Assembly: GCF_006538325.1 (NCBI RefSeq)
Contig: NZ_BJKK01000002.1
Span: 62,001 to 126,000 of the forward strand
Direction: 5' to 3'
Source of the DNA: Alteromonas sp. KUL42
Lineage (GTDB): Bacteria; Pseudomonadota; Gammaproteobacteria; Enterobacterales; Alteromonadaceae
Length of the DNA: 64,000 nucleotides
The notes under the pieces were generated by a model. The model made no database searches. It had not been told where the DNA came from and saw only the letters and a list, made by a program, of their open reading frames with translations. The translations under genes were made by a program, and so were the position numbers. Positions 1-8,087 of the stretch are shown here, one piece after another; position 1 is the first letter of the stretch, and each line of letters opens with the position of its first letter.

Positions 1-93
1 AACGCCTGGGCATTAGATTTTAATAGTGGTGTCGATAACTTTTTGAATAAATCAGCAGCCTCACGTGTTCGATTAGTAAGAGCGGGAAGATAA
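1..93 (+). CDS. DUF1566 (Lcl-like) protein, C-terminal end only
   Basis: The first 31 codons are open and end at TAA 91-93. The encoded tail reads AWALDFNSG...ASRVRLVRAGR, which resembles the end of DUF1566 domains and the tail of the next protein (AWVVAFFNAS...FVYVRLVR). The stop overlaps the next ATG in TAATG, so the two are probably co-translated tandem paralogues. The start lies outside the window. Function of the family is not known. Confidence 0.7.
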   Translation, partial: NAWALDFNSGVDNFLNKSAASRVRLVRAGR

Positions 94-632
94 TGAAAAC
101 AACAAAAACACTAACCAAAAATGTTATGGCAACATTACTCTTAGCCAGTTCTTTTGTTGCTTCAAATGTGTTCGCTCAAGAATGCCTAGAAGAAGGTGTA
201 CCCACTAAACCAGATGAAGACTTCGTTATTTTAGATGAAGATCAAGTGCTTGATACTGCTTCCGACCTTGTGTGGCGCAGGTGTTCAGAAGGGCAGACAT
301 GGAGCGTAGATTCGTGTGTTGGTGAAGCAGATAAGTTCTCATGGCAGCAAGCCCTTGTGCAAGCTCATGAAGCTAGTGACACCGATTTATCCGGCTGGCG
401 TCTACCTAATGTAAAAGAGTTGGCTTCTCTTACTGAGCGCAACTGTGTGAGACCGGCAATCAATACTGTGTTGTTTCCTAACACTCCAGCTGATGACTTT
501 TGGAGTTCAACGCCATCAGTGACAGATCCAGATCGCGCTTGGGTTGTAGCGTTTTTTAACGCAAGCCACTCCATAAAAGAAAAAGACCGCTTTGTTTATG
601 TGCGCTTGGTCCGTACTTATACTAATGAGTAA
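93..632 (+). CDS. Secreted DUF1566 domain protein
   Basis: A 179-residue protein. Residues 1-28 form a signal peptide (charged MKTTKTLTKN, hydrophobic core, cleavage near VFA-QE), so it is probably periplasmic or exported. The rest has DUF1566 hallmarks: DLVWRRC near 58-64, the central WRLPNVKEL near 102-110, and FWSSTPS near 136-142 before a VRLVR end. Several cysteines could form disulfides. It starts inside the stop codon of the preceding DUF1566 gene. The domain is common in exported proteins of marine gammaproteobacteria, but no activity can be given. Confidence 0.75.
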   Translation: MKTTKTLTKNVMATLLLASSFVASNVFAQECLEEGVPTKPDEDFVILDEDQVLDTASDLVWRRCSEGQTWSVDSCVGEADKFSWQQALVQAHEASDTDLSGWRLPNVKELASLTERNCVRPAINTVLFPNTPADDFWSSTPSVTDPDRAWVVAFFNASHSIKEKDRFVYVRLVRTYTNE

Positions 633-691
633 GTTGTAAGGGTTTTTACACATAGGTTTTTGCAAGATCTCGTCCTAACACTTTCATCATT

Positions 692-725
692 GAAAGCACG
701 CTATATAATGCGTGCTTTCTTTTTT
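692..725 (+). terminator. Rho-independent terminator after the DUF1566 pair
   Basis: Perfect 10-bp stem GAAAGCACGC (692-701) / GCGTGCTTTC (710-719) with loop TATATAAT, followed by a run of T at 720-725. It lies 60 bp after the DUF1566 stop. Confidence 0.85.
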
Positions 726-813
726 GAACGATATAGTCAAATTCAACCTGATTTTTAGCACGTTAGACTCATGATGGCTTTTTATTTCGCACTAAGCTAG
801 CCACAATATTAGT

Positions 814-1629
814 ATGAAAATATTTTTCCGCCTTCGGGCTGTAATCTTCACAATGTTTTTGTTCACTGGGCTTAGTTCATCAGCGCAGGCAGAATATACG
901 TGTGATATCGATTTCGCATTTGGAATTGCGGTAAACAATCACCAGCTTAGGGTGCTGGACAAAACACGTACTGTTGTCCAAATAAACGGACAATCTCAGT
1001 TATTTATAGGTGGTCGGTGGCAGACGCTAACCGATGAACAGCGCGGTTGGCTTAAAGATTATGCAAGCGGTCTGCATTATGTTGTTCCCAAGATGATTGT
1101 ACTGGCTACCGAAGGTGTAGATTTAGCCATTGATACCATAGAGCACGTTTACCTTGGTTTGGTAGGGCGAGATCACGACAGCTACGAACGTTTAAATACG
1201 GCAATGAGCCGTGTTCAGAACCGCGTTAAAGACAAGTTTAGGCATGCCAGCAACCATTACTTTATTGGCCCCGGATCGTTAGAAAGCGTTGATGATTTTG
1301 TGGATAGCGAAATTGAAGCGCAGTTGGAAGAGGCTATTTCAACATCGGTAGGTGGGATCTTATCGGCAATCAGTGGTATCAACACGGGTAACAGCGATGT
1401 TAACCAAGAAAAAGTGGCTGAAATTACCCGTCAACTTAACAGCGTTGGTGAACAGTTAGACGTGGGAGACAAAGCAACAACATTGCGCAAGAAAGCCGAA
1501 TGGTTTTGTGAAAAGCTCAAGCGTTTAGACATTGCTGAAGAAAAGTTGCGCGCAAGTGTTCCCGACTTTAAGCCTTACGACATCATTATTTCCCAAAAGA
1601 AAAAGTCCAATGAAGAGTCAGGCGAGTAG
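814..1629 (+). CDS. YggN-like DUF2884 family protein
   Basis: A 271-residue protein with a signal peptide ending near AQA-EY (residue 27) and then a soluble domain. The segment VNNHQLRVLD...GGRWQTLTDEQRGWLKDYASGLHYVVP resembles the DUF2884/YggN family, whose role is unknown. Family knowledge: in E. coli yggN lies close to hemW and rdgB, and here it is convergent with hemW-rdgB, which supports the call. The C-terminal third is charged and helical. Single gene, transcribed towards hemW. Confidence 0.65.
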   Translation: MKIFFRLRAVIFTMFLFTGLSSSAQAEYTCDIDFAFGIAVNNHQLRVLDKTRTVVQINGQSQLFIGGRWQTLTDEQRGWLKDYASGLHYVVPKMIVLATEGVDLAIDTIEHVYLGLVGRDHDSYERLNTAMSRVQNRVKDKFRHASNHYFIGPGSLESVDDFVDSEIEAQLEEAISTSVGGILSAISGINTGNSDVNQEKVAEITRQLNSVGEQLDVGDKATTLRKKAEWFCEKLKRLDIAEEKLRASVPDFKPYDIIISQKKKSNEESGE

Positions 1630-1672
1630 TAGTCAGATATCAGATTAGTCGCAAGGCAATTTTCTCTTGTAC

Positions 1673-2818
1673 TCACACAAAACAAGAAAGTAACGAATTA
1701 AGGTAGCGCCTGCCTCTAGCTGTCACTTGCCATGTTTTATCGGTAATTTCTAACAACCCTTTTTGCTGTGCATCATCAAGTGCATATTGCACATCGTCAC
1801 TTAGCGTCAAGCCAGTAAAGTTGTGATAATCATCAATAGGGCAAGGCTCTAACAAACGAAAGCGGTTCATAAAAAATTCAAAAGGCAAATCTTCCGCTTG
1901 TACTTGAGTTGTACTGTCAATGTAAGGACGGCTCATTTCCATGTAACCACGAGGGTGTTTGGTCTTCACCGTTCGATGAATGGTGCCATTTTTAGCATCG
2001 GTAATTTTGCCATGAGCACCACACCCAATACCGATATAGTCACCGAAACGCCAGTAGTTTAAATTGTGCCGACACTGATGCCCTGGCTTTGCATAACCTG
2101 AAATCTCATATTGTTGAAACCCCTCGGCTTCAAGCAGGGCATGACCTTTTTCCTGAATGTCCCACAAAATATCGTCATCGGGTAATTCCGGCGGCCGCGA
2201 ATAAAAAGGCGTGTTAGGCTCAATGGTAAGTTGGTACCACGACAGGTGATAAGGAGCTAGCGCAATGCCTTTGCGTAAATCACTCATTGCATTATCAACA
2301 CTTTGCTCAGGCAGTCCATGCATCAAATCTAGGTTAAACGTAGGTAAACCAGCAGTGTGAGCTTGTTTTACGGCATTTTCTGCTTGATGCGCGTTGTGAA
2401 TTCTTCCTAAAACACCAAGGTGCTTCTCTTGAAAGCTTTGGATACCTACAGAGATACGGTTAACGCCTGCCTGATAAAAGCCTGAAAACTTGCCCGCTTC
2501 CACTGTGCCGGGGTTAGCTTCCATCGTAATTTCTGCACTGTTTGATAAGTTTACTCGCGACTTAACGCCTGACAAGATGTTATGTATCGCCTCAGCAGAA
2601 AACAAACTTGGCGTTCCACCACCAATAAAAATGGTTTCTACTGTGCGGTTACCAATGTGCTTAGCGTCATTGGCGAGGTCGTCGAGCAAATGGGCAACAT
2701 ATTCTTTTTCAGGCAAGGCAGATTTGAGCCCGTGTGAATTAAAATCGCAATACGGGCATTTTTGAACACACCATGGAATGTGAATATATAAACTTAGCGG
2801 GGGGTTAAGCAAAAGCAA
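1673..2818 (-). CDS. hemW: Radical SAM heme chaperone HemW
   Basis: A 381-residue radical SAM protein of the HemN/HemW family. The cluster motif CxxxCxxC is C17, C21, C24 ([14 protein letters not shown]), followed by GGGTPS near 66-71. HemW binds heme and is thought to deliver it to target proteins; true HemN enzymes have extra N-terminal residues missing here. No ATG is available: the start is TTG at 2818 or 2812, overlapping the end of rdgB by about 14 nt, so translation is probably coupled. The rdgB-hemW order is conserved in gammaproteobacteria. Confidence 0.9.
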   Translation of the reverse strand: MLLLNPPLSLYIHIPWCVQKCPYCDFNSHGLKSALPEKEYVAHLLDDLANDAKHIGNRTVETIFIGGGTPSLFSAEAIHNILSGVKSRVNLSNSAEITMEANPGTVEAGKFSGFYQAGVNRISVGIQSFQEKHLGVLGRIHNAHQAENAVKQAHTAGLPTFNLDLMHGLPEQSVDNAMSDLRKGIALAPYHLSWYQLTIEPNTPFYSRPPELPDDDILWDIQEKGHALLEAEGFQQYEISGYAKPGHQCRHNLNYWRFGDYIGIGCGAHGKITDAKNGTIHRTVKTKHPRGYMEMSRPYIDSTTQVQAEDLPFEFFMNRFRLLEPCPIDDYHNFTGLTLSDDVQYALDDAQQKGLLEITDKTWQVTARGRRYLNSLLSCFV

Positions 2819-3407
2819 CTCTCATATTATCTAGCAAAATGCCTAGCGCATTACCGCGGTGACTAATGCGGTTCTTCTCTGCTTTTTCAAGTTCAGCTGC
2901 GCTGCAGCCATGACTAGGTACATAAAAGACAGGGTCGTAGCCAAAACCACCGTCACCAGAACGAGAGGTTAAGATTTCACCTTGCCATTTGCCTTGACTA
3001 ATCAGTGGTACGGGGTCGCCTGCATGACGCATAAATACCAATGTGCAGAAGAAATGCGCCTTGCGCTTAGTTTCTCCATCGAGAGCAGCAAGTAGCTTGT
3101 CGATATTCGCACTGTCGTTGGCGTTCTCACCAGCATAACGAGCTGAGTAAATGCCCGGTGCGCCACCCAGAGCATCAACCACTAAGCCTGAATCGTCAGC
3201 AATTGCGGGTAGTCCGGTTTCATGAGCAGCATGACGGGCCTTAATAATGGCATTCTCGACAAAGGTAGTGCCTGTTTCAGGTACATCAGAAACACCCAAG
3301 TCTTTTTGTGCAATAACGTCCACACCATAGTCTGCAAATAAAGACGCAAACTCGCGAACCTTACCTTGGTTGCCCGTTGCTAAAACAATTTTTTCAGGAA
3401 ATGTCAT
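2805..3407 (-). CDS. rdgB: dITP/XTP pyrophosphatase RdgB
   Basis: A 200-residue Ham1/RdgB nucleotide-sanitising enzyme that hydrolyses dITP, ITP and XTP to the monophosphates. The N-terminus [15 protein letters not shown] and the segment [24 protein letters not shown] are family signatures, and the end has GFGYDPVF and [10 protein letters not shown]. The start chosen is ATG 3407, preceded by AAGGGAG at good spacing; a longer frame to 3494 would add an unrelated Cys-rich leader lying in the palindromic element upstream. First gene of an rdgB-hemW operon. Confidence 0.92.
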   Translation of the reverse strand: MTFPEKIVLATGNQGKVREFASLFADYGVDVIAQKDLGVSDVPETGTTFVENAIIKARHAAHETGLPAIADDSGLVVDALGGAPGIYSARYAGENANDSANIDKLLAALDGETKRKAHFFCTLVFMRHAGDPVPLISQGKWQGEILTSRSGDGGFGYDPVFYVPSHGCSAAELEKAEKNRISHRGNALGILLDNMRVAFA

Positions 3408-3427
3408 TGTACTCCCTTTTGAATGGT

Positions 3428-3586
3428 GGACGAGCTCGGGCAATGAACGGCGACTGCAGGCGGGGCATTGCTTCCACAAACACGCTGTAAACACGTCCGT
3501 GTGCGCTCCGCTGCCGCATCCATGCGGCAGAGGGTTTGTTCCAGCAATACTCCGCCTACATACTGGTTCATTGCCCGAACTCGTCC
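3428..3586. repeat. Palindromic intergenic element, about 160 bp
   Basis: Outer arms 3428-3448 and 3566-3586 are inverted with 20 of 21 positions matching (left arm begins GGACGAGCTCGGGCAATG). A second pair, about 3460-3482 and 3534-3556, matches at about 18 of 23. The centre holds a perfect hairpin CTGCCGCAT (3511-3519) / ATGCGGCAG (3522-3530). The central block with CGCTGTAAACACGTCCGTG resembles dispersed palindromic repeats of marine gammaproteobacteria (recalled, not searched). It fills most of the rdgB-srmB gap; no gene was found in it. Confidence 0.6.
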
Positions 3587-3734
3587 TTAGCTATTCGTAA
3601 TGTATGATATTGATTTGCATGTGTAATTAGGGGGAACTCCCCCATTAGCCGCCACTGGATAGTTTCTGCAAGCTAGTTTGCTAATTACTTACGCTTTTTC
3701 GGCTTTGCTTTGGCTTTAGCTTTGTCCTTGGCCT

Positions 3735-4907
3735 TTACTTTTTCTTTTTCGGGCCAATTTTAGGCGTTTTGTTTTTTGGGCGAAGCGTGTCAATAACACG
3801 AGCTTTTAGTGGTTCCCCCATGTAACGCGAAGCCTTCGCTACCATTTCAAAGTCGTGCGCTTCAACTAGCGCTATTGCAGTGCCTTTAGCACCCGCGCGA
3901 CCGGTACGGCCAATGCGGTGTACATAAACGTCAGCTTTGCGTGGCATATCAAAATTGATTACGTGGCTAACATTGGGTACATCAATACCGCGAGCCGCTA
4001 CATCTGTTGCTAAAAGGATAGGTACTTCGCCACTTTTAAAACGCGCAAGTGCAGCATTGCGTTTATCTTGGGGCATTTCACCTTGTAACCAGCATACCTG
4101 TAGCCCTTGAGAAGCAAGGAAGTCTTTAAGCATTTGAAGGCGCTCGCGTGTTTTAACAAACACTACAGCTGTGGTAACTTGCTCTTTAAGGATATGAACT
4201 AACAGAGCTTGCTTGTGCGCTAGGTCATCGGCAAGGTGATACCACTGGTGAATCTTGTTCTTTTCTTTGCGCGAAGGCGACGCTTCAATAATTTCTGGGT
4301 TTTGCAGAATTTCTTTAGAAAAGTACTTAACGCCTGCACCTTCTAGTGTTGCAGAGAAAAGCATGTTTTGTTTGCGCCATCTCGCTTCACTGGCAATTTG
4401 ATTCACAATATTTGAAAAGCCCATATCTAACATGCGATCTGCCTCATCTAAAATGAGGCATTCGATATCGCGACAATCAGCGGTTTCTTTTTCAATATGT
4501 TCGAACAGGCGCCCTGGTGTAGCAACTAGAATATCAAGGTTCTTACTAAGCGTTTCTTTGTCTGTACCGTAGTTGATACCACCGGTAATGACACCGCACA
4601 CAAGTTCTGTATGTTTAGTAATAGCTACTGCTTGTTCATAAACTTGTATCGCTAACTCTCGAGTTGGCGCTAATATCAGTATACGTGTTGCACCGGGTTG
4701 TCTTCGAGGGAAGTCGAGCAAAAACTGACATGCGGGTAACAGATACGCTGCTGTTTTTCCTGTACCGGTAGGCGCTGAAGCTAGAATATCGCGCCCATCC
4801 ATAGCGTGAGGCACAACAAGTTGTTGGATACTGGTAGGAGTTTCAAACCCCATTTCTGCGACGGCTTGACACAAGGCATCGTCTAATTCGAGTTCTTCGA
4901 AAGTCAT
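3735..4907 (-). CDS. srmB: DEAD-box RNA helicase SrmB
   Basis: An ATP-dependent RNA helicase of the SrmB type, which acts in 50S ribosome assembly. Motifs in order: Q-motif (FETPTSIQ), motif I APTGTGKT near 44-51, Ia PTRELA, II DEAD (LILDEADRMLDMGF), III SAT, then RGIDVPNVSH and HRIGRTGRAG. KIHQWYHLADDL and the VEAHD segment are typical of SrmB. At 390 residues it ends at IGPKKKK, short of the long basic tail usual for SrmB. A -1 shift in the A/G run just before the stop would add 17 residues, VKAKDKAKAKAKPKKRK, ending at 3685. The tail has probably been lost to a 1-nt deletion, real or artefactual. Confidence 0.88.
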   Translation of the reverse strand: MTFEELELDDALCQAVAEMGFETPTSIQQLVVPHAMDGRDILASAPTGTGKTAAYLLPACQFLLDFPRRQPGATRILILAPTRELAIQVYEQAVAITKHTELVCGVITGGINYGTDKETLSKNLDILVATPGRLFEHIEKETADCRDIECLILDEADRMLDMGFSNIVNQIASEARWRKQNMLFSATLEGAGVKYFSKEILQNPEIIEASPSRKEKNKIHQWYHLADDLAHKQALLVHILKEQVTTAVVFVKTRERLQMLKDFLASQGLQVCWLQGEMPQDKRNAALARFKSGEVPILLATDVAARGIDVPNVSHVINFDMPRKADVYVHRIGRTGRAGAKGTAIALVEAHDFEMVAKASRYMGEPLKARVIDTLRPKNKTPKIGPKKKK

Positions 4908-4910
4908 AGT

Positions 4911-4937
4911 AAAAAAACGCTCAAAATGAATGAGCGT
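4911..4937 (-). terminator. Terminator between the lipoprotein gene and srmB
   Basis: On the minus strand the stem ACGCTCA / TGAGCGT (4931-4937 and 4917-4923) with a 7-nt loop is followed by seven T residues. It follows the lipoprotein gene stop at 4978 and ends just before srmB, so srmB has its own promoter or depends on read-through. Confidence 0.75.
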
Positions 4938-4977
4938 ATTGTAGCATCTCTATACCAAAACTTAGAGAAAAAAGGCG

Positions 4978-5725
4978 CTATATTCTTTCACCGTAAGTAA
5001 ATACACAAGTTAACGGTAATGGTGTAGTGCTGTTGACGTTGATCGTGGTTAAATTGATAAAGTGTATTTCGCTAATTTGGTCAGTTTCTTTTGACTGAGA
5101 GATTTCAAAGTAGAAATTGGCATAACTAGCACCATTTTCTTGTAGCTCTAGATAAGGAAACTGGCGCAGTTTCCATTGTCCAGAGGTCTTCATGAGCGTA
5201 CTGCTACTCGAATTGCTATTGGTCTTTTGGGCATTGGCATTGTTTTCACCAAGTATTAATTCAAATGTACCGTTAGGGTTGAGTGTTAACACGGTATTCT
5301 CAGAGCAGGTGTCTGTCTGATATTGATGCGCTAGATCCTGCGATAATAATGTGCCATCGGGCCTGCCGCCCTCAGGTAAGAGAAATAATGCCAGTGAAGT
5401 TTTTTGTGTACCAATGATTTCCCTGAGTAAGCATTTGGACTGAATGGATAGGAAATCCCAAAGTATCAGCAATCTCGCTTGTTTTGTCGATAGCATCAGG
5501 CTCTTGTAGAAGCAGAGAATAAAGTACGGTATTGCTGGTAACGGTTGACGGAAAATCAAATTCGTTTGACTTCACATCTAGCCCTTCTTTGGTCAGATTG
5601 TTTGTTAGCTCATTGCGTTTGTTATCATCAAGGTACTTCGCATAGACATAAACCGTGGGTTTACTGCTACAACCAGGAAGTAGTAGTAATAGAATGGAAA
5701 GGAGCATTAAAACAGAGAACTTCAT
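4978..5725 (-). pseudogene. Frameshifted lipoprotein gene of unknown function
   Basis: Two overlapping frames make one gene. The first (from ATG 5725, 117 codons) has a lipoprotein signal peptide with lipobox LPGC at residues 16-19 and runs to TGA at 5372. The second continues as TSLALFLLPEGGRPDGT... to 4978. The switch falls in a run of six T (5400-5405 on the plus strand); removing one base restores a frame of about 248 codons. The second half ends in a beta-rich segment with NPNGTFELIL and SGQWKLRQFPYLEL, suggesting an outer-membrane or periplasmic lipoprotein. I do not recognise the family. A perfect palindrome overlaps its start codon. Confidence 0.65.
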
Positions 5726-5767
5726 ACATTACCTTAAGATTACAAATGTAATCTTAAGGTAATGTAT
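5724..5767. repeat. Perfect 20-bp inverted repeat at a start codon
   Basis: Arm ATACATTACCTTAAGATTAC (5724-5743), loop AAAT, perfect reverse complement 5748-5767. In the minus-strand transcript the right end of the stem contains AAGG and runs into the first two bases of the lipoprotein ATG (5723-5725), so the structure would hide its ribosome site. There is no T tract, so a terminator is unlikely. Confidence 0.8.
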
Positions 5768-5820
5768 CTTGAGCAAGTTAGCAAGTGTTCTTATGCAGTT
5801 CAAGTTCGAGCACTGCTTCG

Positions 5821-6987
5821 TTATTCGTGAGGCTGTACGTTGATAACTCCCTCTATTACTGCAAGTTTCTCTGTATTTAACGCCTCTCGAATTTGTGGGC
5901 CTTTAAAACCTTTAGCGATAATATCTTGCACATTAACACTATTGGCAGCATTTAAGGCGCTGATGACTTCTTGCTTTCTGTACTCCCAATTATTTGATTG
6001 TGTAAGTGCATAAGGCGTAAAGGCGCTTAAAATTTGTGAAAAGCGCTCGGGTCTACGCCAAGCATCTGTGCCGTTAAATAGGCTAAGTAAGTTACTGGCT
6101 TCTTCATCTTTTTCTATGCTGGTTTGTAGCAATGTTGCTTTAAATTTGCTGGCGAGAATAGCCACTTCACTGACTTGGTTCTGTACTTTCAAGCGATTGC
6201 AAAGTTGTTCAACATCACTGTCGTTCAACCCTACTACCAGTGATGTGAAACGTATAAGCAAAGGAAGTAGAGGGTCTGTACTTTGCTCGGCGGCAATAAT
6301 GTTTTGGCATTGAACAGATGTTTTGAGCGTCGCTATTGATACAGAAAGCGTACTTTCCAATTCTACAAACCACGTTTGCAAAGCGCCCACACTCGCTAAT
6401 ATTTCAAAGAATACTTCGGGATTACCTTCAAGCAAGCTGCGCTTGGTTTCCTGCCATACTCTTTCAGCACTGAGCGATTGAAGTTCACCACTTTGCGCCA
6501 TTTCAGTCATCAGCGCTTTTGTTTCTGCGGCAATAGTAAAACCGAGATAAGTATAGCGTGCAGCAAAACGCGCGATGCGAAACACGCGCAGTGGATCTTC
6601 ACTGAATGCCTCTGAGACATGACGCAAAATACGATTTTGTAAATCGCGCTGGCCGTTATAAGGGTCAATAATACTGCCTTGTGCACTTTGGGCCATGGCG
6701 TTAACGGTCAAATCTCGGCGCTTTAAGTCTTCTTCAAGGGTTACGTCACTTGAAGCGTCACAAACAAAACCAGTATAACCTTTCCCAGACTTTCGCTCTG
6801 TGCGGGCCAAGGCATATTCTTCTCCGGTTTTGGGATGCAAGAATACAGGGAAATCTTTACCTACTTGGGTAAACCCTTTTTGTAGCATTTCTTTAGGTGT
6901 GGCACCTACTACTACATAATCACGCTCTGTTACATGGCGGTCTAACAAGGCATCGCGCACTGCTCCGCCGACCAAATACACTTGCAT
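5821..6987 (-). CDS. cca: CCA tRNA nucleotidyltransferase
   Basis: A 388-residue class II CCA-adding enzyme that builds or repairs the 3' CCA of tRNAs from CTP and ATP. Signatures: VYLVGGAVRDALL (3-15), the metal site in ERDYVVVG (near 21-28), RRDLTVNAMA (near 89-98) and DPLRVFRIARFAARY (near 131-145). The C-terminal part is helical and diverged, and I see no clear HD phosphohydrolase motif as in the longer E. coli protein. ATG 6987 is the obvious start. The gene diverges from the gspA-like gene across about 190 bp that should hold both promoters. Confidence 0.93.
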   Translation of the reverse strand: MQVYLVGGAVRDALLDRHVTERDYVVVGATPKEMLQKGFTQVGKDFPVFLHPKTGEEYALARTERKSGKGYTGFVCDASSDVTLEEDLKRRDLTVNAMAQSAQGSIIDPYNGQRDLQNRILRHVSEAFSEDPLRVFRIARFAARYTYLGFTIAAETKALMTEMAQSGELQSLSAERVWQETKRSLLEGNPEVFFEILASVGALQTWFVELESTLSVSIATLKTSVQCQNIIAAEQSTDPLLPLLIRFTSLVVGLNDSDVEQLCNRLKVQNQVSEVAILASKFKATLLQTSIEKDEEASNLLSLFNGTDAWRRPERFSQILSAFTPYALTQSNNWEYRKQEVISALNAANSVNVQDIIAKGFKGPQIREALNTEKLAVIEGVINVQPHE

Positions 6988-7175
6988 ATTGTCTCGTGTT
7001 TAATGAGGGAAAAAGATATAGTCGAAGATGCAAGTATATCATGTTGCAATTAAAATTCGTTCTATCTGTCCTATACTCTTTCACTTCATGGTTCGCTCTG
7101 GTAGTTTAATCTGCAAAATTAATCATCTCACAAGAGCCGTAACTTTCTGTTTGAGTGGCTCATGCTAGGACGACC

Positions 7176-8087
7176 ATGTATCTGAACTATTTCGGACTGA
7201 GCGATAATCCATTCTCGATTGCGCCAAACCCCGATTATTTATATATGAGCCCAAGGCACAAGGAAGCGTTGGCCCATTTGACATTCGGGCTAAGGGAAAG
7301 CGGTGGCTTTGTAATGCTAACCGGTGAAGTAGGTACCGGGAAAACTACGGTATCGAGAAAACTGCTTCAGCAACTTCCCGACAACACGCAAGTGGCAATG
7401 ATCTTAAATCCTACGTTGTCTGCTCTTGAATTATTAGCAACAGTGTGTGATGAACTAGGGCTAGACTATGTACCGGAAAGAGCAAGCCTTAAATATTTTA
7501 CCGACCTAATATTGTCCAAATTGGCTGAGAACCACCAAGCCGGCGTGAATACCGTTCTTATGGTCGATGAAGCGCAACATTTGTTGCCTGAAGTGCTAGA
7601 GCAACTACGCTTATTGACAAACTTAGAAACCAACCGAGAAAAGCTATTAAAAGTGGTACTTATTGGTCAGCCTGAGTTACAACAACTGTTAAAGCGCAAT
7701 GAACTTCGACAGTTAGCACAGCGCATTACCGCTCGCTATCATTTACTGCCGCTAACTGCTCCAGAAGTAAGCTCGTACATTGCCCACCGATTAAGCGTGG
7801 CCGATGGTGATATTAGTATTTTCAGTAAGTCTACATTACGCGCGGTTCATCAAATTACAGGTGGGATCCCCCGTGTTATTAATTTGTTGTGCGATCGCGC
7901 GCTAACGTTGTCGTTTACCAAGCAACATGCCGTGGTACAGAAATCTATATTTTTGGCTGCAGCAGAGCAAATATTAGGTGAAGATGTGGTTAATCAGCGG
8001 GTGCAGAGCCACAGAAAATGGTATCTGATTGCCACTTTCGTTACCGCTGTGTTATGTGGCTATGGCATAGGGAGTTTGTATGTCTAG
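7176..8087 (+). CDS. GspA/ExeA-like AAA ATPase of type II secretion
   Basis: A 303-residue AAA+ ATPase of the ExeA/GspA/MshM type. It opens with YFGLSDNPFSIAPNPDYLYMS, a family signature, then Walker A GEVGTGKT (50-57) and Walker B VLMVDEA (127-133), and ends with one membrane helix near 282-300. GspA proteins use ATP to help insert the secretin through peptidoglycan. The peptidoglycan-binding C-terminal domain of full-length ExeA is absent. ATG 7176 was chosen over GTG 7155 because AGGA sits 5 nt before it. It overlaps the next gene by 8 nt, and that partner is GspB-like, so they probably act as a pair. Confidence 0.8.
   Translation: MYLNYFGLSDNPFSIAPNPDYLYMSPRHKEALAHLTFGLRESGGFVMLTGEVGTGKTTVSRKLLQQLPDNTQVAMILNPTLSALELLATVCDELGLDYVPERASLKYFTDLILSKLAENHQAGVNTVLMVDEAQHLLPEVLEQLRLLTNLETNREKLLKVVLIGQPELQQLLKRNELRQLAQRITARYHLLPLTAPEVSSYIAHRLSVADGDISIFSKSTLRAVHQITGGIPRVINLLCDRALTLSFTKQHAVVQKSIFLAAAEQILGEDVVNQRVQSHRKWYLIATFVTAVLCGYGIGSLYV

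Noticed and set aside
4978-5559. A separate 193-codon minus-strand gene
   Set aside because: Its first 50 or so codons lie out of frame over the lipoprotein ORF and read unlike protein. It is better explained as the second half of the frameshifted lipoprotein gene.
5724-5767. Palindrome considered as a transcription terminator for cca
   Set aside because: No T tract follows on either strand and the stem overlaps a start codon.
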